Assembly: GCA_006384855.1 (NCBI GenBank)
Contig: VCJN01002444.1
Span: 62,001-126,000 of the forward strand
Source: Tetraselmis striata
Taxonomy: Eukaryota > Chlorophyta > Chlorodendrophyceae > Chlorodendrales > Chlorodendraceae
Length of the DNA: 64,000 bases
Direction of reading: 5' to 3'
The notes beneath the pieces are model-generated. The model did not search any database. It was not told the origin of the DNA and worked only from the letters and a program-made list of their open reading frames with translations. The position numbers and the translations under genes are program-made. This document shows positions 34,527 to 45,800 of the stretch, piece by piece; position 1 is the first letter of the stretch; each line of letters starts with the position of its first letter.

Positions 34527-35474
34527 TCATGCAGCCATCTCCAAGTCAGGGAGCTCGTGGCCCTCTCGCCGCAGTTGCCGCACCACCGCTCTGTCAACCG
34601 CCGCAGCCTTAATCGGCCTGCTAAAGAAGGCCCACGCGCGCTTGGTGCTTTGATCGGCCGGAGGGGTGGGGCTGCCGCCGAGCAGCACGCGGCGCCGCGT
34701 TTGCAGGACCGACAACGCCGGCAATTTGGACACTTGCAGCAGAACCGCCGTCTTGTCTGCCAGCGGCGGCAGCCAGTGGACGCATTCGTCGGTCACGAAG
34801 AGCGTGGAGAGCTTACCGCTGCGATACTGCGTCAGCAGCTCACGAATAGCCCTGTCGTCAACCTTGGAGTGCAGCAGCCCGACGCCCGCGTAGGCGAACT
34901 TTGACTTGCTGGCCGAGCCCACACCCAGCTTGCTCACTTGCTTGGTCTTCACTTGAGGCGCCCCAAAGCGCGGTGGCAGCCGAGACAACGGCTTATCGCA
35001 GTCACCGACAATCACGACCACGCGCGCCTTCTGCCGCCCGTCACGCGCCCGCACGCGCTTGTACGCCGCTATCGCGCCCTCCATTCCCTCTTCACCGTCC
35101 GCCGTCAGGGTGATCCGCTCGCGCACCGCCCAGCCAAGGCCGACGTCCCCCGCCGTGTCGCCGCCGCCGCCGCCGCCGTCGTCCCGGTAGTAGCCCAGCC
35201 CGCGCGGGCCCGCCTTGAACACGTATCCCTCTCTCCGTGCACCCAGCGCGCTCGCCGCGATGAAAGCCAACGTAACGTCCCCTTTTGCCCCGCACGCCTC
35301 AGCTTCCGCTGTCGCAACGTTATCGCCCGCCGCTGCAGCAGTATCGGTGTCGTCGTCGTCGGCATCGGCGTCGGCCAGCGCCGCCACCCCGCGCCGCACC
35401 GCGTCAACCCGCCGCTTGAGGGTCTTCTTGCGCGTCGCGTACGTCCGCCGCAGCACCTGCTTGAAGGATGACAT
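34527..35474 (-). CDS. Unidentified intronless protein of 315 residues
   Basis: An uninterrupted frame from the ATG at 35474 encodes a basic, lysine/arginine-rich start (MSSFKQVLRRTYATRKKTLKRR), an Asp/Ala-rich stretch, then the short motif REGYVFKAGPRGLGYYRDD and a Gly-rich linker. A C-terminal half follows with beta strands (ARVVVIVGDCDKP, LSTLFVTDECVHW) and an amphipathic helical end. The codon use is that of the neighbouring genes and the frame is far longer than chance allows there, so it is probably a real gene. I do not recognise the family. The basic N-terminus would suit a nuclear, nucleolar or organelle-targeted protein, but that is a guess. It is divergent from mL46, whose first exon begins about 750 bp away. 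Confidence 0.65.
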   Translation of the reverse strand: MSSFKQVLRRTYATRKKTLKRRVDAVRRGVAALADADADDDDTDTAAAAGDNVATAEAEACGAKGDVTLAFIAASALGARREGYVFKAGPRGLGYYRDDGGGGGGDTAGDVGLGWAVRERITLTADGEEGMEGAIAAYKRVRARDGRQKARVVVIVGDCDKPLSRLPPRFGAPQVKTKQVSKLGVGSASKSKFAYAGVGLLHSKVDDRAIRELLTQYRSGKLSTLFVTDECVHWLPPLADKTAVLLQVSKLPALSVLQTRRRVLLGGSPTPPADQSTKRAWAFFSRPIKAAAVDRAVVRQLRREGHELPDLEMAA

Positions 35475-36230
35475 GGCGCGCTCCACGGCGCAGGGCTGCG
35501 ACAAGGTGGGCCGTGGGGTTGTTGGGCTGTGTTAATCGGGCTCCGCCGCTCCGGCTGTTGCTGACTTGGGAACGTGATGTGGGCGCCGCGCCGCCTTCGT
35601 TGCTTTCAGCCTCCGCGTGCTGGAGGTTATTGTCGCGGCACGCGCGCAAGAATTATTTATTGCTTAATATATGGTCGCTAGTATATATCTATTCTGACGT
35701 ATTTGCAGTGTACCGGTACCGGTAGTGCAGTACGTGCGTTGATATAGTCGCTAGGATTTCCTGGTACAACGACCGTACGGTACCTCGTACGGGCCTCGTA
35801 CGCGTATGTTACGTACATTAATAATCATACCCCGAGTGTATCAATCATTGATGACGTACCCATAGTAGAATATAAGGAAAACGAGCAGTGCGACGAGCAA
35901 ACCGCACTATTACTGGCGGCATGCACATGCAGGCAACACCCACTGTTCGGCGGTATGTTCGGCGGCTGTTCGGCGGCATGCGCACCCAGTAACCTTGTGA
36001 TACTCCGACGCCAGGCGTACCTGTAGCCTTCTACGAACTTCGCGCAGTCTCGCTGCCACTGTGCTTAAACCCGCCCAGCTGTGCCACGTCCGCGTGAGAC
36101 AATTGAAGGTGGAGATTTCAGTCTCGCTGCGAACGCCAGGCGGGTGTCCTCAGGCTCAGCAGGCGGGGCGGACGGCAGCGCGTCCAAGCGGACCCTTCAG
36201 TCGGGCGCGGTCGCCCGGCTCAGCGCAAAC
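35475..36230. other. Divergent promoter region between unidentified gene and mL46
   Basis: This region holds the 5' flanks of two divergently oriented genes. A CGGCGGCATGC / CGGCGGTATG / CGGCGGCTGTT phrase repeats around 35948-35980. No coding signal is seen. Confidence 0.45.
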
Positions 36231-38233
36231 ATGCCGTTCAGCACGGCAGCGGCGTACGCCGCCCAGCGGATGCTGATGGATATCACGCTGGCGCCTTTCG
36301 ACGCGCTGCACCTTCCCACGCAGACGCTGGTGAACAAGTACAACATGGATAAGGGGGACGCCAGGGCGCTCACCGCGCAAAAGGCATGCTGCTACTCACT
36401 CACCCTCCCCCCCCCTTTGTTGCCCACTTTCTTCCCGCCACTATCGCCCCAAACGCGATCGGTGATCTTTCTCTCACTGCCCATCGCCTGGGATTGAGTG
36501 AGGTTGTCCTCTGCTTACGCTTGTGTTCCCGGCGTCGCCGCGGACAGCTGAAGACCGACTTTGGGAGAGTGACGGCCGTGGCGCTGGTCAAGCGGCTGCC
36601 AATTCCTAAGCCAGAGGTGTGTGATTGCCATGTCATTGCGAAGTGCCGCGGGGCAATGCGTTCCGGCTGACTTCTTGCATTGATCGGAATCGCGGATGGA
36701 GCGTATGGATGCGATCGTAGCAGGCGGCATCGCAAGGTTGATGGGGCTCGCCGTGCATCCTAAGCAGTAGGTGTCTCGCATGTCATTGCCAGCCGCCGCC
36801 CGAGCCAGACCCAGCAGAGGAGGAGGCGCCCGCGGAGGCCGAGGTGCAGGTGCCCAAGCCAGCGGCCGGGAAGGCTGCACCCAAGCTCGCGACAAAAGGT
36901 GGCAAGGCCGCCCCGGCCCCAGAGCCAGAGCTGGAACCGGAGCCGGAGGTGAGCCAGCCCAGACCAGCCCAGCCACCCAAGCCACTGGCCGGGCAGCAAA
37001 CGTTGTGCACACAGCAGATGCTATTTCCGCGCAAGTGGAATTATATCACAAGAGTAAGCACGTGGTGGTTGTGCTCGCATACAGGCGCAAGAGGATCAGG
37101 ACGCGGAGGGCCGGCTGACGGATGCAGATAAAACAGGCGACATGAGGTGCTGCCCAAATCCCCGCCTCCGCAGCCCCGCTCCCTGTTTCCCACCCGCCTT
37201 TCCTCCATGGACACATCTCAAGTGCCTTGCGATGCTGCGGCACATGTGTCCGTAGATCAGCGTGGCGCGCGCTGGACGAACCGCTGTGGCTGCTTGTCAA
37301 GGATGGCTATGACATGTCGGGCGACGCATCGGAGACGTGGAAGCTGCCCATGGAGGACTTTGTACCCGGGGACAACATCAGGTGTGGCCATGTGCACGAG
37401 GCGGCATTCGCAATGCCCATTGATGCGTCTCGGTCAGCAGCATGTCAGCAGTAGGCCAAGAGCACGAAGTGACCTCCGCAGCTTCAATCCGCCATACTCT
37501 ACGTTTCTTGTGTTCCATGACCACCCCTCCCCGCGCGCCTCTTGGTCTCCACCCTGGCCCCGCAGGCACACCGCGGAGCGCGCCCTGAACAATGCCGTGA
37601 GCCGAAGCCTGGACGTCTTTTACGAGCTCGACTCGCCATCTGCACATCTTCCACTGGCTGACGGTCTGCCCCCCCCCCCTCCCCCCCCCCCCCCCCCCCC
37701 CCGGCTCACATCGCAATCCTCCTGCAGCAATCCTTCTTCCCGCTTCCAGAAGGCCCCGGCCTGCCTTTGCCTTCTCCCCCACTTGATGCCGCCTTGGGTA
37801 GTTGGCGGAGAATTAAGAATTATTGTGTTTGCTCGGACAACCTAACTGCGTCTGGAGGAACCTTGACCAAATCCATTTGCCCACCTTGCCGGTCGCATCA
37901 GGCGGCAACGCCTTCTTCGTGCGCGCTTTGCTTAAAGGCGGCCGTGGCGGCAAGCCCATGGACAAGGTCACCCTCACGCTGGGCGCAGGCCTGCAAGACT
38001 ACGCATGGGTAGGTTCCCCCCCCCGTGCCCCGTGTAGCCAGCCGCCATCACTGTGCACCCCGCGCCACTATAGTCCACAACCCCGTTCTCACCTGCGCTT
38101 GCATGGCCTTTCTCAGGTACCACAGGGGGATTTGGCGCACTACATAACCGATCCTGGCCTCCTGGACGTCACACGCAAACTTTGCGCGCTCGATGGGCCG
38201 CACCCCAAGTCGTCTCCAGCTGCGGCTGTGTAG
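36231..38233 (+). CDS. MRPL46: Mitochondrial large-subunit ribosomal protein mL46
   Basis: Exons 36548-36616, 36793-36948, 37085-37146, 37256-37381, 37566-37663, 37902-38008 and 38117-38233 join in phase. A likely first exon, 36231-36383, would use a GC donor. The product is about 295 residues, near the usual 280. Family landmarks appear in order: an early hydrophobic strand ending KRLPIPKPE, an acidic/proline-rich insert, RLTDADKTGDM followed by LDEPLWLLVKDG, WKLPMEDFVPGD, HTAERALNNA, GNAFFVRALL, and DYAWVPQGDLAHYI near the end. This is the Nudix-like fold of mL46, which serves structurally in the mitoribosome and lacks the catalytic Nudix box, as here. The alanine/lysine/glutamate-rich insert coded by the third exon is unusual. 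The first exon is the weakest part: it does not resemble other mL46 N-termini. Confidence 0.78.
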
Positions 38234-38454
38234 ACACAATCATTATTGCGACTTTAAGATTATTTCACATTAAAGAAATGCGGCAGCGAGCTCCATAATG
38301 CGGCAGCGAGACGATAATTAGGGTTTAGAAAGTTCTATCTAGGGTTTGCGACCCCTCAGCTTGTTTTTTTTCTGGCACAGGCGCACCCAGAGCGGCCGCC
38401 CTCGACGGTGATTAGCATCATGCACATGAGGGGGTTGAGGGTAGCGATGCGCGC

Positions 38455-41400
38455 CTACTTATCGCAGTTTCCCTTGGACACGGCAAACGGCTTGGGGTCC
38501 CAGTGGGACTGGGCACACTCGTAGCGCCCCTCGCTGTTGACCTTGAAGCGGCAGCAGGGCGCGCGCGTGAGGAAGCGCTTGGCGCAGCCGCCGCCGTCGA
38601 TGGGCAGCGACTGGAACAGCGTCCACTCGAAGCCCATCGCCAGGAGCTGCTGGGCGCGCAGCTTGAGGTTCTGGGCCAGGCGTGGCTCGGGGAAACCTGA
38701 TGTGACACGCAGCCAAGCAGCGGGGCATGCGTTAGAGTCAGCGCTGCTGTCATGCTTAGTCATATGAGTTGCAGGTGCCCCCCGCGGCAGTAATATCACT
38801 ATAAAGAAGAAAGTGCCCTACTTGCTAAAAGGCCAAATATAGACAAAACTACAGTGGAACCATGACAAACGTTCTCATAGCTTGCATGCAAGCCCAAGAA
38901 TACTCTTCGAGCCTTGTGGACATTGTCCTAACAGGTGCGCCGTCGGCATCCGTATACTTATCCCATAGTACCAGCAGCGCGTATGCCTATATAAAGAAAT
39001 ACACTTGCGATGCGCAGAGCGGTGCAGGGAGGGGACAGCTCACCGTACAGGCCCTGCACGTCCTTGATCGGCAGGTTGTTGATCTTGCCAAGGCACTTGC
39101 GCACGGAGGGCGGGTAGTTGTTGCGCACATGGCCGCGGTGGGTGTGGCAGCGGTAGTCCAGCATGTCCAGGATGGAGGTCTTTGGCAGCATGCGCTCTGC
39201 CCCTGCCAGGCTCTCCTTGGCATGATATTGCGTACCTGGCAGGAAGATGGAATTGGCGATGCACTTTCCTGACAGCGACTGTGCAGCGTGGGCCACGTTT
39301 TATCAGTACCGGGCGAGACAGTTGACGGAAATGACACGCACGGATGGTGGTGGTGGTGGTGGTGGGGGGGGGGGGGGGGGGGGCGAGGGGGGCACTGAGG
39401 GTGCATACCATGTCGTTATCAATGAGGCTCAGCTTGCCATGCTCATCGACAAACACATTCATGGTGTGCCGGTCGCAGTTGCCAACCAGCAGATCAAAGA
39501 TCGCGGCCTTCAGGATGGAATCACTTGGAATCTTCTCAAAGATCTTGAGAACCTCCTGCGGGTCGCACATGCCCACATCGCCATGATAGTGAGATATTCA
39601 CAGTTAGCATCTTCTATTGAGCAGTATATGTCCGACAAAATGCTGTCATTGAAGTGGGGGCTTCCTCACCTTGCGATTCTTGCCCTTTGCCAGAAATTTC
39701 GCACTTACGCCAGGGGCAATGTCCGAGAAGAGGGCTGGCATGTCGATGACATACCCTGTGAGGCGATTGAAATACAAGGGGGGGGGGGGGTTAGATCACA
39801 CAATATGCAGTGTTCACACAGGCAGGCTACATGCATGCGAAATTGAGCAGGGTGAGCTCCCCACCTGTATGCGGCATCACCGTCCGGAGGCGCTCCACCC
39901 ACGTGCTGGCCAGGATGTCCTCCATTCCGCAGTCATGCGCCAGCTTGTTGAAGGCGCCGACCTTGGCCATGGTGGCGTTGCTAACTGCTGGCTTGCACTG
40001 GTCCACGCGAATGTTTTGGTGCTTCTTGAAGGGCAAGCACCACACCTTAGCGATGGCTTCGCCCGAGGGTGATTTTGGGGAAGATGCCCTTTCAAAGCAA
40101 CATACATAAAGTGGTATTAGTCATCGGGTCAGAGTAGATAGATGGGTAGACTTACATGCAGGAAATGAGCCATCAGCAGCTCCATCATGATACGCAGACA
40201 CCACGTGGATATTGCAGACGCTGCTTGCATATACAATGTAGATCGCTGATTTAGCTCACATGATTTGCGTGAACTGGTGCATTGATATAAGCATAAATAG
40301 ACGTGGGCAAACCTGAAGATCCAAGATGACGATCTCCCCACGGGCGGCACAAACGCTCTCTCAGAGACAGTGTTTGACACGATGCCCACGGACTCGCCCC
40401 ATGTTTGGAGGTGTGATGTACAGCCTGCATGTCAATGGCGCACATTGTCGGGTTTCTATTCCATGCTTGTGGTGTTAACACATTGCGGTCATTCACGTGC
40501 CACTCCCCTCACCTTGGCACGCTTTACAGGTCGTTCCGCTCACGGACGAGTTCACGCGCGCGTCCTTCCCAACCACATACGTATACAGCAGGTCTCCAGC
40601 TTCAGGACTTGGAGGATCGCTTGGCTCCGACGTTGGGCTGTGGATGTTGTCCTCTGTCTGGTGCGCGTGCGACACGACGTGGGACCGGGAGCGAGGCTGT
40701 CGAGCAGCTGCAGCGCGAAAAGACTCCATGACCGCCTGGAACGCCGCCTTAGCCGCCTCCTGCTTTGTCGCGCTTTCCGAGACCGTGTTATCACTCGAAA
40801 CTTCCATCTCGGGCATGTCTCGGTTCCCAGACTCTGCGAGCAGCTTACTGTACTGCACCGTCCTCGCTTCGTCCTCGGGGAAGCCACTGACGTAGTCGAA
40901 GAAGTCGTCATCCTCGTCGTACCCATCCGACGGCTGCGTCCATTCACCCCTCAGCGGAATCGCTGCGACCTCGGGCGATGCCTCAACAGACGCAGGGTCC
41001 GCCTCATGTGTGGCGACGTCCTGCTCGCGATCCTCGAGCGGAGCGTCGCCGAATAGCGCATTGCTGAGCCGCGGCGTGAGCGGTATTCCTGGAGGCCGAC
41101 ACATTGACACTTTAACCACAATCAATAGGCACTTATTAATAGGCCACAATAAATAAATCGACCACCTCGAGAGTAGCCCCGCAGCCTGCAAACAATCGAC
41201 AAGTTCTCGCAGCTGAGGCGCTTACCTGGGTAGACCTCGGGCAGCCGGCGGCGGCTATTAGCGTCAGAGCACCGCTCGCAGAAATGGCAGTCCTGGACGT
41301 TTGGCGTGCCTGCGGCGCCTTGGAGCAACGGCTCGACGCGCCCTGCACGGACCGCTGTAGCGGATAGCAGCAGCACAAACAGCGCCGCCTGCGAAATCAG

Positions 41401-41524
41401 AGCACACTCTCAGTATACACGTACCACTGAGTGGCACCCTATCAATCCGAGTTGCACGAACGCCCGCCTCGTGTCACTGTGGCTGCACTTTTACCCGCTT
41501 CAGCAAAAATGTTTTGTTTCGCAT
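38455..41524 (-). CDS. Secretory-pathway kinase-like protein (FAM20/four-jointed type, candidate)
   Basis: Supported exons include 41524-41495, 41388-41226, 41088-40513, 40424-40313, about 40237-40155, about 40098-39865, 39755-39670, about 39590-39409, 39278-39044 and 38696-38455. The joined N-terminus, MRNKTFLLKR plus AALFVLLLSATAVRAG, is a signal peptide or type II anchor. An acidic, probably disordered stretch follows, then TWGESVGIVSNTV and RYVIDMPAL-like segments. The key block is LLVGNCDRHTMNVFVDEHG followed by LIDND. G-N-x-D-R-H with a downstream Asp is the catalytic/metal signature of FAM20, FJX1 and related lumenal kinases. The C-terminal tail is rich in Cys and aromatic residues, fitting the secretory lumen. 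The product is roughly 600 residues. Assignment to FAM20 rather than another kinase-fold family (such as HipA-like) is inference, and exons 5, 6 and 8 have uncertain edges. Confidence 0.55.
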
Positions 41525-42369
41525 CCCGCCCTGCGGTCGAGGTCCTCCCCGTTGACAATGCAGGCGCGCACGCTCCCGATCCTCGAGAAAGCCCCACAGG
41601 TAGAGACCGAGCTGTCTCAGCTATGCACAGCAGAAAGAGTGGCCGGGGGGCCACGCGGCGGTATGCTGTCCTAGGCGGCGCGTGCTGAGCGAGGTACACT
41701 GACGGCCTATCGATGTGGCTCTTCCGATCGAGCCGGACGCGCGCGAGTGGCAGCCAAAAGCGTGGCGGGGAGAGGGTATCGGCGATAACGGCCGTTCGAC
41801 GTCTGGTACGGGATAATTTCAAACCCGTACGATATCGTAAAACGGACCGACGGGGTCTTACCGAGCGCTATTCAATATAAATGCACATGCTCAGTGGCAT
41901 AGTCGCTATCAGCGATCAAAGTGCAGATAAATTATATATGAACTCCTGCCTCACAGCGGCCATGACGCCAAAAAAATACACCATTTGTAGGGATTACTTA
42001 AATTATAATGATTAGCGACGAATTCAGTCGAAACCCGCGCCGGCCCGTGATAAGGATAGCGTCGCTATAAGGATGAGCGCTCACGCGCCGCCCGTCCACG
42101 GGCACTACCAATAATCCTTAGTACTTAATACAGCTTTCTATCGCTCACCCGCTTCGCGCGCCCGCCCCTCGCAAAGGAGCCAATAGCACGGCCGCCGCCG
42201 GTCCGCGACGGCCATCCGCCGTCGCCAACACCAACCATGCGATGGCACGCACAATCAGGATACGCACTCTCAAATAGCCGCGGTGCGAGCTTCACCACCT
42301 TAGCCCGACCTCTCGCCTCACAACCGGAGCGCTTATCGCCAGCGCGCTCTCCATACAAGATCTTCAGTC

Positions 42370-42785
42370 ATGGCGGCGCCTACCGGCAGCATCAACCTTG
42401 GGCCCGCCTCCGAATGGGTGTACCTCGGCGAGGGCGGCGCGAACATCGTGTTCGGATACACAGGCAGCGACCCCGTGCTTGTAATAACCCACCCTACAAC
42501 CCATCCGACTCGACGCCCCACCCGCCCGATTCCCAGCGCAAACTTCCCGCCTTTGCCTCCCGTACAAAAAAAATAGCATAGCAGTGGGATTCACGTGCAT
42601 CGTCTTGCGCGACACCTGCCCGGGCCAAGCTGACGTGGGCTGCCGGTTGGTCGGCAGGTGCGGCGCGGCATCCGTGTGAAGAAGAAGCTTCGCGCAGAGA
42701 CGGAAGACACGACCAAGGAGCTGGAGGACCTGGTGTGGGCGCCGTACCCGGACATGGTTGCCACAGGTGATGTGTGTGCGTGGGG

Positions 42786-42819
<34 letters not shown>

Positions 42820-45800
42820 TGTCGGCAACCTACCCCCCATACCCGTCGAGTCGTCCGAGACACAATTTTCCAGCCCCTCCTTCGCCGCTCCCTTGTTTAC
42901 CGGCTCCTCTTCGCTGAACTTGCCGCTACGTTGTGGCCTGTCAGACACGCTTAGCCGCGAGGCTGCCTTCTTCCGGGACGTGATGGAGCCGCTGCTGGGC
43001 GCTGGATACATTACGCCGGTGGTGCGCAGCCTCCGTCACTCTCCCCTCGCCGACTCGGCGCCTCCTCTCCTTTTGCCACCCCGAAAAATGCGCCACGAGC
43101 GGGCCGCCTGAGCGCCGTCACTACTGCATGCAGACGATATCGACGGCGCCGAGCGCATTCGTCAAGGTGCGGCACGCCGGCCAGCCCGTCCGGAAATCAC
43201 CTTCGCGGGTGCTGTCGCTGTGTCGCAGCAGGGGTGCGCTGTCGGTGGCGCAGTTGTGCTGGCCGCCGGCCTAGTACCCCAATGCCCTGATAACGATGAT
43301 GATGATGATGATGACCCCCCCCCCCCCCCCCCCCCCCGCACGCGCGCAGGAGGTGCTGGAGGCCAGCGCGCACCGGCTGCGCAATCTGAGCAAGACGCTG
43401 GAGGATCTGGAGCTGGACAAGCACCAGGAGCTGGGCATCACGATCGTGCCGGACCTCACCCAGCTCGACCCAGGTGCGTACTGCGGTACCCCCCCTGGCA
43501 TGCGCCTAGATAACCATTAGCAAGCAGTCGCAACGTCGGACGAGATGGGACAAGTCAGGGTACGACAGGCCCATGCACCGAGCGCTCACCGCAGTGCTCC
43601 AAGCTCATGCGGCACCTCGGCCCCCACTCTCCTGTGGCCCACCCTATGTGCCCTCTGGCAGATCAGATCCCAGCGCCGACCTCGCATGATGTCTCCGCCG
43701 TCTGCGTGGAGCTGAAGCCCAAGTGCGGCTTCATCCTCGACTGCGCCAGCATCCATCCCGCGCACTACATCAAGAAGCAGAAGCCGCGCTTCCACCTGCA
43801 GCAGGCAAGCTCCCCCCCCCCCCCCCCCGTGCCCATCGCATCCCTCCATCTAATGCCCTGCAGCCCCCATCTACTTAGCCGGCCGATTCATGTTAGCCAC
43901 ATCGCTGTATCTCATCAGTGCGGTATGGGGATACCCGTTATTCTGCAGGGCATCAAGCTCGCGGCGGGTGACATCCCTGCCATCAGCGCCTACTCCCCCC
44001 TGGACCTGCTGTCCGGGGACGCGGCCAGGGTCAACGCCACGCTCAACACACTGGCGGACAATCCGCAGAACAACATCCGAGGTGAGAGGGCGCGCTGCGG
44101 CACGCAGGGATGGCGACTGGGGCCGCGCAGATTGGCGGCACGTGGCGAGCAAAGGGCTGAGTCAGAAGGGGGGGGGGAGGTGTGCCAGTGTGTGTCGGGC
44201 GACAGATGGGCTGGGCGAGTTGGGAGAGAGGAGTGGAGAGGAGAGAAGGGCGGGGGCAGGGGTCGGGGTCGCGGGGGGGGGGGGGGGGGGGTGCGGGGGA
44301 CTCATGGTGTCAGTGACAGGGAGTCACCTTTGCTGTGCTGCATCATTTGAGGAGGCATTCCGTGGGGCCAGCACCCCCATCCGCACTCCTGGTTGACAGT
44401 GAGTCAGTCAGTATTACATAATTCCTATCAAGAAATTAATCACGGATGCTGGGCCGTGTTGATTAACACGGATTCCCGGGCAAATGTGATGGGGCTACAG
44501 TACACGTATAGTACCGTATAGTGCCTTTCAGCGTTGCGTCTGCTCTTCTTTGACTTCTCCTTTGAAGTTGCCGTGCTTCGGCGCTTGGTGCTGGGCTATG
44601 CGGTTGGCCGCTATTGTCTGCCCCATGTGATGTCGGTGCCAAGCACCTTGAGAGACTTTCGAACCGCGCGCCCAGAGGTCATGTTGGCGCTGCCCCTTAG
44701 GTGCCGCACGTTTGCCATCACGGCGATTCACAGCACGGCTTGCCATAGGCAGTTCGTGCTTCGCACATAATCTATATGATCTGGAATCCAGGCTGTCTTT
44801 GTTGGCTTGGATGCCATGCCCCGCCAGGAACTAAACGCGCTGACATGACTTCAGTATGCCGGCCATTGTATCGCCCTTCCCACTTTATTTCTGGCCTGCT
44901 TGTTGTGGCGGGGTAAGGTTCCATTGATAAAGCTCGTGCGATTGCACATCGGGCGTTTTTCCAGTCGTGGTTCACTGCATAAAAAAGGGGGCACGAGTGC
45001 ACTCTTGGGAACGATTGGCCATTACTGCAGCTGCAAACCTGGGCTGGCACTGATGTGGGACACTGTGCCCCTCCTCTCTGCATGTGCAGTCTTCAAGGAG
45101 GGCGGCATGGCGTACACCGCCAAGAACAAGACGCTGGGCGTGCCCGCGCTCGGGGACGCGCTCCAGGGCGGCGCGCAGCCATTTGCTGCCGGGCTGCCAG
45201 AGGCGGCCGCCGGCCCGCTACTGCTTCGCCTGCTGGCGGGCATCCTGCTGCAGGAGTCACAGGCCGTAACAAAGCTGGTCCAGGTGGAGAAAACGCCCAC
45301 TTGGGCATTACTTTTCATCGTGTTTGAGCTGACCACAACAAACATTGTCTTAAGTACTGAAATGTGAACATGTGTGTTGCCCTCCTGGCTGCGCACTCAT
45401 AGGCTCAGAAGCTGGAGACCATCGACATCGAGGGCCTGTACGAGGTGGGGCTTCCCCCTGTGCCGCGCTGATGTTTGTGCCAGCGAACGCCAATCTGCAT
45501 AGTCTGATGCGGTCGCTGACAGTGCTGCCGCCCTCCCTATGATACCTGCAGATATATCAGAAGTGTATGGAGGGCAAGCTGGAGAAGAATCCCACCTCGC
45601 ATGAGTGCGACCCGCCCCCTTCGCACGTAGTGCGCCATGTATCTATTGTTTTGCAGCCGATGCTTTTTCCACACCTCTCTCACTTCCTCTCTCTCCTCAT
45701 ACATGCATACATACATGCATGCATGCATGTAAACATATATACAAGCACACAAGCAGAAGCAGATGCCAATGCAGGCGCATATACATGTTTATGTACTTAT

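Noticed and set aside
39204-39237. A 33-base intron in the kinase-like gene
   Set aside because: GT and AG sites fit in phase, but the stretch is also open and in frame, so a continuous exon is simpler. cDNA would decide.
43607-44350. A 247-codon plus-strand frame reading through IPK1 exons 5 and 6 and the introns between and after them
   Set aside because: It includes the real exons but also the intron and poly-G sequence. In-phase splice sites remove the extra parts.
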